This document shows positions 7,269 through 14,904 of a DNA stretch of 29,734 bases, in pieces (position 1 is the first letter of the stretch; each line of letters opens with the position of its first letter). This stretch comes from a virus. The position numbers and the translations under genes were made by a program. The stretch lies in IMG/VR virus record IMGVR_UViG_3300044681_000028, positions 1-29,734 of that record. The stretch is one strand, 5' to 3'. The notes under the pieces were generated by a model, which saw only the letters and a list, made by a program, of their open reading frames with translations, did no database searches and had not been told where the DNA came from.

Positions 7269-10111
7269 TATTGTTCGCCTCCTTCTATTGTATAAATAGC
7301 TATTTCGCTAAATTGTGTCTGTACGATGTCCTCGCCACCGTCAACCGTGAAGATGTTAGTGCCTCCATTCAATGCCCGGACCTCATTCAATCCACCTTCC
7401 AACACCTCCACGTTGTCCTGTTCCTTGCCGTTGATGTAGGTAGTGTTTGACTGGGTAACAATTACACCATTGGTATTGATGAGTTGGACGTTGTGAAGCC
7501 CTCCAATTACCTCATTGTCATTGCCGAATATGGTAATGTTCTTCGAGCCTTCGCCTATTGTGTTTCGGCTTCCTACCACTTTGAAAGCTGTAACGCTCTG
7601 CCCTACGTTATTGTCCGCTCCGCTCACCTTTCCTTGAAACGGAGGATACTTGTTTCCGTTTGTTTTTATTTCGGTGGAAGGAGATGGCATCTTTTCCTTA
7701 CCTAAATAACCCCCAGCGTTCAAACTTCGGCTTCCCTTTTTGAAGGTAACAGCCTCCTTAATCTTGATGAGTTCCACCTTCGTTAACCCCTCTTTGAACG
7801 GGTTGTAATTCATTACTTTGTTGAGCCTCCAATAGCTGTTATCTATTACTATTTGGTCGCGGAAATCTAAGGTGTTGATGTCGGTCGGTTCAAGGTAGAA
7901 CATCGCAGTCATTACCTTCGAGTCCTTATCCGTTACCTCGTTTATGTAATTGCGGTGGTAGATGTTGTAAAGGTTCGCGTTCGTTACTTGGAGCGTTCCC
8001 GTGTATCCATTCGCTTGGTAATAGAGTTCGTAAGGTAGCCCGAAGTTGATGTCGATGGTTGGCGTTATTGGCTCGTCCCAATGTCCAGCGTATGGATAAG
8101 TTGAGTTGTAAGTGTCTTGTAGGTTTATTGTTCTTCGATGTACCCAAGTCGGGTCGCTTGGTATTAGACCGCCATAGTAAAGAATCCGAATATTTGCGTC
8201 CGTTGGCTTTGCTCCTTCTTCAATGTCAGCGTCCCAAATTGCTGGGATAATTCGATTCGATGGGTTGTCATTGACTAATGGCGAAGGGGAAAAAACAACC
8301 TCTACCTCTTTGGAACTCTGCACAAAGTCGTTATCTACCTCTATCCGCGAACGTCCATAAGCGTGTCCTCTGTTTGACTGATAACGCTCGTTATAATAGT
8401 CCCCATCCTCCGAATATGTGTAGATGTATTCCCTATCGGTAAGAACTCCCAACGGTTCAAGGGTAATGTCTCTGTCCCTTGCCAGCTTGTACGTCCAGTC
8501 CTTTATCCCCCCCTGAGAGTAGAATGTGTCGCGGGTTTCAATGAGCAGATTCTTCTCGTTGTTCGGGTCTACCTCAACGTAAAGATTGAACATTTTAAAT
8601 AAAGACGTTAAGAACTCGCTCATTTCAACATCGGGCAAGTTATCCGTCATGTCCACAAACTCGCCTTCGGTAATTCCTTCGTTCAAGTATTCATTGTAGA
8701 ACTCACCGCCCACAATGTCGAAGTCAAGATAATAGGGGATATTAGGCGGTGTCACATTACCCGTGTCGGGATGAAACAGAATGAAATAGTTAGTGTAACC
8801 GATTCCCGGTTCGTCAGCTATCAAATCAACATAATACTCATCGCCCTCTAACGCTTGTACGTTTGTAGCCGTTATGACGTATGTATTCTGCACCACGTTT
8901 TGAGAAAGGAACGGTGGTGTTGTATAGCCAGACGTTAGTCCAAGTGTAAATCCCCAGTCCGTTTCTGCCATTACTTCCACCGAGTTGTTGCGTTTTCTCA
9001 TTATCCTCAGCTTTCCTGAGAATTGATTTCGTCCTGACTCTCCAGTTTGCGCTCTGAGTATTGCAATAGAACCCCATTCTGTACACCTAAGGTCAACCGA
9101 TGCAGTTAGGTCGTAGAATCCAGTCGCTTCACTATCCACAAGCCATTTGTAATTTTGAGAAGCTGGAGAGAAAGGGTCTGACGGAACTAAGTAGTTTCCA
9201 GTTACAGACTGTCCATTGTCGAAGAATGGAGTAACTTCATTTGAATAACAAACTCTTGGCGTTGAATTTGGATTCACCCAAAAGCCCTGATTCCCAACTA
9301 CGATAGCTGGGTTGGTTGTTGCATTTATAATGGCATTTTGAGTAACCGTTTTCCCTACTCTGTACAATTTCTCTTGTAGGTTGTCCTCTGAAATTGTCAA
9401 AGGCTTAGTTACTGGGACAATCAATCTATTGAATAGAACTGAGTCAAAGAATGAACTCTGATAAGTGAACCCCGCAAAGTCGAAAATCTTGTTGAGTATC
9501 GTCTTAGCGTAGTAAGCGGGTCGCAAATCTCCGACCTCATAAATTCTATTTCCTTGATTTGTGAACTCCGCACCTCCGCCCCAATCAATTAACGGGTAAA
9601 CGTAACCGTCTCCGACTGGTGCGCTCCAGCTATCGACTTGGTTTTGATAGGTGTAATAGTGGTCAAACTCTGAGAAGTCTAAGTAATTGACATTGCTCTC
9701 ATCCACTCCGCTAAGTTCCTTGTCTCCAAGAACCGAGAAGATGTTGAGCAACTTACCGATAAATACCACCTCGTAGGTGTAGGCGTGTCCCTTTTGGACA
9801 ATCTTCCGAAGTTGGACAACCCCAGCCATTACCTCCACCCCGTCAGCTATTACTCGCGCCTCCGCTTTCTTATTAGGGTTGAAATTAACGCTAATGTTAG
9901 TAGTGTTAGCATCGTAGTTGTTTGAGATGTTAACGTCGTATATATGCCCGAAGAGTTCATCGTTGTTCTTCGTTGCCGGGCATTTGATGGTCTTGGAGTA
10001 TTCCGTGCTTCTCTTCTCAGGGTTACGGATGTCAGCAATGCCGTAGTTGAAGGAGAAATCGAACCCCTCGAATACGTCTAAACGTCTGCCCTCTATTCTA
10101 ACTTCAACCAC
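7268..10111 (-). CDS. Large tail tip protein (Tal-like) with C-terminal beta-solenoid
   Basis: A 947-aa protein, the largest gene. The N-terminal 450 residues (beginning VEVRIEGRRLDVFEGFDFSFNY) look like a tail-hub/Tal domain as seen after Dit-like proteins in Bacteroidota phages. Residues about 450-780 continue the baseplate-type region. The C-terminal 150 residues are Asn/Gly/Val-rich short repeats (VVGSRNTIGEGSKNI, IFGNDNEVIGGLHNV), a left-handed beta-solenoid pattern like trimeric adhesin heads. Start is GTG at 10111, overlapping the previous stop. The last 20 codons contain a candidate late promoter for the next gene. The likely role is tail tip hub plus host surface contact. Confidence 0.8.
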   Translation of the reverse strand: MVEVRIEGRRLDVFEGFDFSFNYGIADIRNPEKRSTEYSKTIKCPATKNNDELFGHIYDVNISNNYDANTTNISVNFNPNKKAEARVIADGVEVMAGVVQLRKIVQKGHAYTYEVVFIGKLLNIFSVLGDKELSGVDESNVNYLDFSEFDHYYTYQNQVDSWSAPVGDGYVYPLIDWGGGAEFTNQGNRIYEVGDLRPAYYAKTILNKIFDFAGFTYQSSFFDSVLFNRLIVPVTKPLTISEDNLQEKLYRVGKTVTQNAIINATTNPAIVVGNQGFWVNPNSTPRVCYSNEVTPFFDNGQSVTGNYLVPSDPFSPASQNYKWLVDSEATGFYDLTASVDLRCTEWGSIAILRAQTGESGRNQFSGKLRIMRKRNNSVEVMAETDWGFTLGLTSGYTTPPFLSQNVVQNTYVITATNVQALEGDEYYVDLIADEPGIGYTNYFILFHPDTGNVTPPNIPYYLDFDIVGGEFYNEYLNEGITEGEFVDMTDNLPDVEMSEFLTSLFKMFNLYVEVDPNNEKNLLIETRDTFYSQGGIKDWTYKLARDRDITLEPLGVLTDREYIYTYSEDGDYYNERYQSNRGHAYGRSRIEVDNDFVQSSKEVEVVFSPSPLVNDNPSNRIIPAIWDADIEEGAKPTDANIRILYYGGLIPSDPTWVHRRTINLQDTYNSTYPYAGHWDEPITPTIDINFGLPYELYYQANGYTGTLQVTNANLYNIYHRNYINEVTDKDSKVMTAMFYLEPTDINTLDFRDQIVIDNSYWRLNKVMNYNPFKEGLTKVELIKIKEAVTFKKGSRSLNAGGYLGKEKMPSPSTEIKTNGNKYPPFQGKVSGADNNVGQSVTAFKVVGSRNTIGEGSKNITIFGNDNEVIGGLHNVQLINTNGVIVTQSNTTYINGKEQDNVEVLEGGLNEVRALNGGTNIFTVDGGEDIVQTQFSEIAIYTIEGGEQ
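7293..7320 (-). promoter_or_regulatory. Candidate phage late promoter (copy C), inside the 3' end of the tail tip gene
   Basis: Minus strand: AGACACAA, 8 nt, AATAGC TATTTA; its first box is the AGACAC variant shared with the copy at 13022-13049. It overlaps the last codons of the 947-aa gene and precedes the fibre ATG at 7268 by 24 nt. This is the weakest match in its TTTTGC part, but the spacing and TATTTA are intact. Confidence 0.45.
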
Positions 10112-11393
10112 GTTGTCGTCTGTTTTTAATTGAGTAATTCAGTTCGAAGGTGTACTGCATCAGCTTGTCGTTCAAGGATGTCTTGCGCTGGATTCTGCGC
10201 GGGTCAAGATTGACCGCTATCAGTTCGTTATCCTGTTCGATGTAAACGCTCGGAGATGTTGCCAAATCTTCCATCCAAATGCTTTCCGCTTCGCTCAGGT
10301 AGTCGGTGTTGATGGTAACCTTTTTATTGAGTGCCACGTTATACTCGGTCGTTCCTCGCGCTTGCTTATCGTAGCTGTAGGTGTTTCCCGTCCAATCGTG
10401 GTGTTGTTGGTCGAAGGTGTCCTTCTTAATGTCTGTCGTGTGTATCGACTTCATGTAGAAGTTGAAGGCATCGTAGCCGCCCAAACGATTAAGCCAATGC
10501 ACCCGAACCTCGTTGTACTTTGAGCAGGTTTGGTTGACGTTGAAAGTGAACCGCTCCGATGTCTGCGCGTTGGTGTTGTCCTCCAAATGGATGGTGTAAG
10601 ATGCAGCCCCATTGAGTGCCGTTGAAGGTGTAGACCCAAGTAGCGAATCGGTGTAGAGTGATGGGTCTATGTTCCCGATGTCGTAAGTGCCGACTGGAAT
10701 ACGGAAATAAATCTTGTCCCAAGAATCGGCAACCGCGATATTGTTGGAAACGATGCCATCGGCTAAAAGTGTACCCGTTGCGTTATACCCTGAGTAGGCT
10801 TTGATATTGTACTGATATGCTCCGAACCGTTCGTTCGCTATGAAGTACAGATGATAAGACTGGTCTGAGTCTATTCTGATTGTTCTCGGGGAATCGGTCA
10901 GGAATTTCTTGGTAACGCTTGGCGTGTTGTTTACGATGTAGTCGGTATAGTCGAAGTCCAGCCATTCAATCTCGTTACGCACTCCGTTCCATACGCTCTT
11001 TACCTTCGAAATAAATAGGTCTCCATTCTGATATACCCCGCTCGCATCCTTTTCTTCTTCTTGGATAGCTAAGTAGTATTCCTTGTGCATCTGATTCGAC
11101 ACATAGAACCCGTTATGGTTTGCGCCCTTAATGTCCACCTGACCGTTGACGTAAGACTGTAGAAACCTCGACGGGTCGAAGAAAGCCCTATCCAAAAACT
11201 GCCCATCATTCGAACGAGTCGGGTAAACTCTTACCTGACCAATGGCTGGACTTATTGGGTAGTCAATTGGAAGGATTGCAACTCTAAACCGAACCGTTGG
11301 CGTGTAGTTGGTCGTTTTGATAACGTAGGCGTTGTCATTGTAAACAAGCCCGTATTCTTCAGGTTCTCCGTTCTGTGTTAGAAATATCGCCAT
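10104..11393 (-). CDS. Distal tail protein (Dit-like) or tail tip component
   Basis: A 429-aa beta-rich protein with regularly spaced aromatic residues. Its start (FLTQNGEPEEYGLVYNDNAYVI) and the middle segment CSKYNEVRVHWLNRLGGYDAFNFY match, in my recollection, a conserved protein preceding the large tail-hub gene in Bacteroidota siphophages. The phrase N-x-L-G-G-(Y/W)-D-x-(F/Y) is its most recognisable part. It ends ELNYSIKNRRQRG and its stop overlaps the GTG of the Tal-like gene. The position between tail completion protein and hub supports a distal tail role; the exact name is uncertain. Confidence 0.72.
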   Translation of the reverse strand: MAIFLTQNGEPEEYGLVYNDNAYVIKTTNYTPTVRFRVAILPIDYPISPAIGQVRVYPTRSNDGQFLDRAFFDPSRFLQSYVNGQVDIKGANHNGFYVSNQMHKEYYLAIQEEEKDASGVYQNGDLFISKVKSVWNGVRNEIEWLDFDYTDYIVNNTPSVTKKFLTDSPRTIRIDSDQSYHLYFIANERFGAYQYNIKAYSGYNATGTLLADGIVSNNIAVADSWDKIYFRIPVGTYDIGNIDPSLYTDSLLGSTPSTALNGAASYTIHLEDNTNAQTSERFTFNVNQTCSKYNEVRVHWLNRLGGYDAFNFYMKSIHTTDIKKDTFDQQHHDWTGNTYSYDKQARGTTEYNVALNKKVTINTDYLSEAESIWMEDLATSPSVYIEQDNELIAVNLDPRRIQRKTSLNDKLMQYTFELNYSIKNRRQRG

Positions 11394-11926
11394 TACTTGG
11401 TTTCGATTAGTTTCTTGATTTCTTCAAATGTGAGTTCGATGTCTTCAGCAATTGCCGCCTCAACAACTCCCGCTATTTTAGGTGTTACCTTGTCAAAGGC
11501 TGGTTGAATCCAGTTCTTACCCCTTGTTGGATAATTCAGTTTCTTATAGACAATCCACTCAGCCCACTTGGTTTTTTTCTTGTCTGTCCATTGCTTGTCA
11601 TCCCCTCCAAGTCTCGCCAATACGTTAGGGTATGTCAACCACTTTTTAATATCTCCAACAGATGGCGCATCTTCTCCAGCAGCCCGACCTTCGTCAAGGC
11701 TGATTCCGTAGTCTGCCATTCTTATTTGCAGCTTGTATATCTGCCCGAATAGCCTGACTTTCGGTTGTGCGTCAAGTGATAATGTTGTCAATAGGTTTCC
11801 AGATGCAACGTAACCCTGACCTTCGCCAGTTCCTAAAGTTGAGCCGCCTTGTAACGAATCGGCTAACGCTTTGGTGTACTCGCCCCTAAACTCATTCAGA
11901 GCATCTATCAGTTTATCGAACGCCAT
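11393..11926 (-). CDS. Tail completion / HK97 gp10-like neck protein
   Basis: A 177-aa protein with the organisation of HK97 gp10-type tail completion proteins of Bacteroidota phages: N-terminal helix (MAFDKLIDALNEFRGEY), a beta-hairpin region with LFGQIYKLQIRMADYG, then the signature DEGRAAGEDAPSVGDIKKWL, and a C-terminal helix. The ATG at 11926 lies inside the final codons of the frameshifted chaperone extension. Its stop overlaps the Dit-like start. It probably helps join or finish the tail. Confidence 0.75.
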   Translation of the reverse strand: MAFDKLIDALNEFRGEYTKALADSLQGGSTLGTGEGQGYVASGNLLTTLSLDAQPKVRLFGQIYKLQIRMADYGISLDEGRAAGEDAPSVGDIKKWLTYPNVLARLGGDDKQWTDKKKTKWAEWIVYKKLNYPTRGKNWIQPAFDKVTPKIAGVVEAAIAEDIELTFEEIKKLIETK

Positions 11927-12182
11927 TCTGTTTCATTTGGTGGTACTCGTGATTTTGTTTGGCTTTCTGAAAGGATATAAGGTTGAGGAACTCCCGTAAT
12001 GGTAACGCGAAGAAGTAACCCCACTTGGTTGCATCGTTATTTGATAGGTTATTAACCACGTTCAGCCAGCCGTATTTCGATTCAAACGTTTCAACCTTCG
12101 CTCCGCTTGTCTCTTGATTTTCTCCGCTTTCCTCACCGAAGATTCCAGTATATGTTTGGCGGACATCAGATAACTGCTTAAA
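11913..12182 (-). CDS. -1 frame extension of the tail assembly chaperone (probable programmed frameshift product)
   Basis: No separate start is needed. At a run of nine T on the mRNA strand (12180-12188) the 206-aa frame can slip -1; the shifted frame then stays open for 89 codons to TAA at 11913. The peptide begins FKQLSDVRQTYTGIFGEE and contains KYGWLNVVNNLSNNDATKW and ALPLREFLNLISFQKAKQN, which match the small YGW/LSF-type protein found in this position in Bacteroidota phages. The fusion would be 167 + 89 = 256 aa. This parallels lambda gpG/gpGT and fits the location just before the tail structural genes. Transcriptional slippage at the T9 tract is the alternative mechanism. Confidence 0.78.
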   Translation of the reverse strand, partial: FKQLSDVRQTYTGIFGEESGENQETSGAKVETFESKYGWLNVVNNLSNNDATKWGYFFALPLREFLNLISFQKAKQNHEYHQMKQNGVR

Positions 12183-12682
12183 AAAAAAGCCGACAACGGT
12201 TGTACTATTGTCATTGGTGCTTGAAGCATTGCCTCCGAAACTTCCTTGTGTTTCTCAGGGTCGTACTTACCTTTTTTCCATCCGTACCAAGTTTTCTTCT
12301 TCGGCACTAAGAACACCGCCATCACTTCGTGTAGCTGGTCGATAACTTTGTCTGGGTCTTTCATCAAGTGCATCAGCGTAATGTACTGACCTCCGTTCAA
12401 GTTGTAAACGTCTGTTATAACATCGTATTTCTGACCTCCAAATTCCACTACCTTCTGTACCTCTCCGACAAGTTGCTCGGTAAGGAAAGAAAGCGTCTGC
12501 ATGCACTTAGCGTATGTCTTTAGTGAGTAGGTTTCAATCTCGTCAACTGGAACGCCTGACATTATCGAAATGATAGCCACGTTGGTCGGGTACTCTTCCC
12601 CCTTCTCTGCGAGGATTCTTTGAATTGCTTGGAACTGCTCAACGGTTACGCCCGCCCAGCTATTTGGTAGTTCAATCTTCAT
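12062..12682 (-). CDS. Tail assembly chaperone (G-like), 206 aa zero-frame product
   Basis: A mostly helical protein opening with IELPNSWAGVTVEQFQAIQ, a pattern common in Bacteroidota phage proteins before the tail genes, with a second helical block around residues 90-130. Residues 165-168 (AFFL) are encoded over nine consecutive T, where a -1 shift leads into an 89-codon extension. The zero-frame tail after the shift site is very basic (KAEKIKRQAERRLKRLNRN). By analogy with lambda G/T it would assist polymerisation of the tube around the tape measure. The ATG at 12682 overlaps the preceding gene by 11 nt. Confidence 0.75.
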   Translation of the reverse strand: MKIELPNSWAGVTVEQFQAIQRILAEKGEEYPTNVAIISIMSGVPVDEIETYSLKTYAKCMQTLSFLTEQLVGEVQKVVEFGGQKYDVITDVYNLNGGQYITLMHLMKDPDKVIDQLHEVMAVFLVPKKKTWYGWKKGKYDPEKHKEVSEAMLQAPMTIVQPLSAFFLSSYLMSAKHILESSVRKAEKIKRQAERRLKRLNRNTAG

Positions 12683-13013
12683 TCTTTATCTGTTCTATTT
12701 TCTTGATTGCCCAGTTAACGCCCTCATCTCCGCCCCAAGCAAGCCACATCAAACGTCCGCAACCTTCGCCCAGCTTTCGGGTAGAGTTGCGTTTGTGTCG
12801 GATAAATGCAGCCATTCGCTCAATGGTTTCTAAACTGATAGGTTCACGGTTTGCTAATTGGTTAGCCCTTGCCTTTCCAACGGCAGTACCGCATCCTTTC
12901 CATCCGTTTTTCTCCGCCCAATTTAGAGCAGTTTTGGCGTTATCGCTTGCGGCTTTCGGGTAATCCGTGTAAGCCTCTTGCATCCGCCATATTTTGTTCA
13001 GTCTTTCAAGCAT
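12672..13013 (-). CDS. Small conserved phage protein with a GTAVGxARANQLANREPIS domain
   Basis: Residues about 30-105 (pattern WGTAVG/ARANQLANREPISLETIERM...GCGRLMWLAWGG) form a small helical domain that I recognise from phage head or capsid-associated proteins and sometimes from fusions to proteases; the biochemical role is unknown. The reading frame is open to an ATG at 13139, but that part encodes an odd repeated peptide (MAFMAFMA) over a 9-bp repeat. I prefer the ATG at 13013 (113 aa) because a candidate late promoter ends 8 nt upstream, implying a leaderless or nearly leaderless mRNA; 13022 is also possible but overlaps the -10 box. It sits between the large terminase and the tail genes. 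Confidence 0.72.
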   Translation of the reverse strand: MLERLNKIWRMQEAYTDYPKAASDNAKTALNWAEKNGWKGCGTAVGKARANQLANREPISLETIERMAAFIRHKRNSTRKLGEGCGRLMWLAWGGDEGVNWAIKKIEQIKNED

Positions 13014-13021
13014 CTCAATCA

Positions 13022-13049
13022 TAAATAGCGAATTTACACTTTTGTGTCT
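13022..13049 (-). promoter_or_regulatory. Candidate phage late promoter (copy D)
   Basis: Minus strand: AGACACAA, 8 nt, ATTCGC TATTTA, the last A being shared with an ATG at 13022. It lies downstream of the large terminase and would head the tail operon. The first box is the AGACAC variant also seen in copy C. Confidence 0.55.
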
Positions 13050-13139
13050 GAGCATAAAAAAAGCCAGTTGGCACTTGGCACAAGTGGCATTAGTGGCATT
13101 TCGCAAATCTCTTTGTGCCATAAATGCCATAAATGCCAT
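13050..13139. repeat. Array of TGGCA half-sites, direct then inverted
   Basis: This gap between the terminase stop and the next gene holds TGGCA at 13069, 13076, 13085 and 13094 on the plus strand (steps 7, 9, 9), followed by TGCCA at 13116, 13125 and 13134 (steps 9, 9). CACTTG-gca-CAAGTG at about 13073-13087 is a perfect inverted repeat. A run of seven T on the minus strand follows. It could be a packaging (pac) or protein-binding site; nothing in the sequence decides this. Confidence 0.5.
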
Positions 13140-14324
13140 CTACCGTATTGTGTACTTTCCAGCGTTCGCCTTCAGCTTCTCCATTGCCACGTAGCGGAGC
13201 GCATCGAGTGCGTGGTTGTTGTCATCTTCGGGTTGGTTCGTTACTTGGTTGGTCTTGTAGTCCCGTTTCCATGCGTAGTTCCTCAGTTCTCGGATGATGT
13301 TAACCGAGTCTTGGTGTACCATTATTTGAACGCTCTTTAGCTTATCGATGCCTGACCTTACGCTGTCCTGACCTTTGGCAACTGGTCGGATTCTGAAGCC
13401 AGCCCTTCGGATTTCTTCGATGCTCTTGGGCTCTGCTGAATCGGCTATGATTTCGTCCGACCTTTGTAGCCCGCACTTCCTTGCAATGTCTGCGTTCGTT
13501 AACCCTGTTTCGTAAAGCACTTCACGAACCCATAATTTACCTTCTTGATAGAGTACCTCCACGAGTGCAGTCGGGTCGTTCGTAAACCCGAAGTCGAGTC
13601 CGTATGCTTTCCACTTGTACCCGGTCGGAAACTCTTTGGTTTCTTGCCAGTTCTCGTATATCGCGCCTTCTCTTCTTGACCTTTGCCCAAGTCCGTAAAC
13701 CTTCCACTTGTATTCGTCAGCCGTGCCTCGTGATACGTTAAAAGGTGTCGGCTCGTAGCTGTTTATCTTGTCGCGGATGTGCTGGTCGAGGAAGGTGTTG
13801 TCCAGCATCGTGGAATGTATAAGCACCACATCATCCCGTTTCAGAACGTTGTCGTATATCCAATGCTCGTCTGTGGAAGGGTTGTAGTCGAGAATCCACT
13901 TGCCTTTGCATCGCTGCTCTAATTGGTCGAAATCATCCTTGCTTGTTTCAATGGCTTCATTCAACCAAAAGTAATCTGTTTCGATACCGTGAAGCTTCTG
14001 AGAATCGTCAAGCCCGTAGAACTCAAACGTAGACCCGTGAGCAGAGTAAATTAAATCAGTCTTGTTAAACGCCTCATCCTCCCAAACCTCAAGGCTCTGG
14101 AGTACTTTCTTGAACGTGTCGAGTACCGTTGGTTTAATCCACGTCCTCCTAAACCTCGCAATTGCGATTCTCTTCGGTTCTTGTAATCCTGTAAGGTAGA
14201 TGGCTTGACAGATGCTCCACGTTTTCGAGGAACGGCTTCCACCCTCAAGCACAATTCCCCGAATGGATTTATCATTAAGGGCTTGCCACAGGTCATCAAA
14301 TACGCCAGTTCCTTCAATTTTCAC
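13140..14324 (-). CDS. Terminase large subunit
   Basis: The packaging motor and nuclease, 394 aa. The ATPase half shows a Walker A variant GGSRSSKT (28-35) and Walker B YFWLNE (118-123). The RNase H-like nuclease half shows acidic residues in YGLDFG (D244), IIADSAEPKS (D295) and DDNNHALDALRY (368-374). It belongs to the PBSX/Terminase_3 type. Start is GTG at 14324, overlapping the stop of the preceding small gene (GTGA). The circular assembly with no defined end fits a headful packaging enzyme. It follows the small terminase candidate with one small gene between. Confidence 0.95.
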   Translation of the reverse strand: MKIEGTGVFDDLWQALNDKSIRGIVLEGGSRSSKTWSICQAIYLTGLQEPKRIAIARFRRTWIKPTVLDTFKKVLQSLEVWEDEAFNKTDLIYSAHGSTFEFYGLDDSQKLHGIETDYFWLNEAIETSKDDFDQLEQRCKGKWILDYNPSTDEHWIYDNVLKRDDVVLIHSTMLDNTFLDQHIRDKINSYEPTPFNVSRGTADEYKWKVYGLGQRSRREGAIYENWQETKEFPTGYKWKAYGLDFGFTNDPTALVEVLYQEGKLWVREVLYETGLTNADIARKCGLQRSDEIIADSAEPKSIEEIRRAGFRIRPVAKGQDSVRSGIDKLKSVQIMVHQDSVNIIRELRNYAWKRDYKTNQVTNQPEDDNNHALDALRYVAMEKLKANAGKYTIR

Positions 14325-14506
14325 GTAAGGTTATTGGTTGACTTTTTGGTAGGTTTCGTCAGTCTTTGACCTGACTGCTTATTAGCTTCTGACATGAACA
14401 CCGTCACCTTCTGCGTTGGGCAGCTCATCTTGTGATAACCGCAACCTCCGCAGTATTCACATTTGATGTTGACGTTACCGTTCTTGATGTTCGTTGCTTT
14501 CTTCAC
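14321..14506 (-). CDS. Small zinc-finger-like protein between the terminase genes
   Basis: A 61-aa protein. A CxxCGGCGxxxxxC pattern (CEYCGGCGYHKMSC) around residues 16-29 suggests one metal site. The N- and C-termini are basic, with Lys/Thr/Asn-rich tails, so nucleic acid binding is possible. The GTG start at 14506 overlaps the preceding TGA, and the stop overlaps the terminase GTG, so translation is likely coupled. No family was recognised. Confidence 0.65.
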   Translation of the reverse strand: MKKATNIKNGNVNIKCEYCGGCGYHKMSCPTQKVTVFMSEANKQSGQRLTKPTKKSTNNLT

Positions 14507-14904
14507 TTCTTCTCAGGTCGATGTATTACTATCTCTACCTTGTCAGGCTTGCCTCCGTTAACCGTCTGCTCAACCTCTTCTTTCGGCTTGCCGTAGACCC
14601 TATCGAACAGAACGTCCAATATGTGGATGCTTCCTTTCTCGTAGTCTCGTTGGGCTTTCTTCGCAATAAGAGCAATCCAAAACGGCAACTGGTCGTTCTT
14701 TGCCAACTCCACCAACTCGCTTCTTGACTTGCCGAGTACGTTCTTGATGATGTCCTGAACCTGACCCTTCGACAGCTTGACATTATGCTCATCAAGGAAG
14801 TGTTCCTTTAGTAGCGTTTCCACGTTTTTCGGTCTCCCTTTCGGGTTGCCGCTCTGTCCTTTCTTGAAGGGTTTTAGGTTCTCAGGTGTTCCGCCTTCGT
14901 TCAT
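14503..14904 (-). CDS. Terminase small subunit candidate (DUF5681-like)
   Basis: A 133-aa protein. The N-terminal motif FKKGQSGNPKGRPK is the signature of a family found immediately before large terminase genes, assigned as a DNA-recognising small subunit. Residues 25-130 are helical with a basic middle. The ATG at 14904 overlaps the stop of the methyltransferase gene. Its position one small gene upstream of the large subunit supports the assignment. Confidence 0.75.
   Translation of the reverse strand: MNEGGTPENLKPFKKGQSGNPKGRPKNVETLLKEHFLDEHNVKLSKGQVQDIIKNVLGKSRSELVELAKNDQLPFWIALIAKKAQRDYEKGSIHILDVLFDRVYGKPKEEVEQTVNGGKPDKVEIVIHRPEKK

Noticed and set aside
12267-12506. 79-aa frame overlapping the tail chaperone gene
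   Set aside because: Arg-rich, no domain, entirely inside a better-supported gene; typical shadow frame.
12672-13139. Longer 155-aa version of the protein starting at 13139
   Set aside because: The extra N-terminus is a repeat-derived MAFMAFMA peptide, and a candidate promoter and TGGCA array occupy that stretch.
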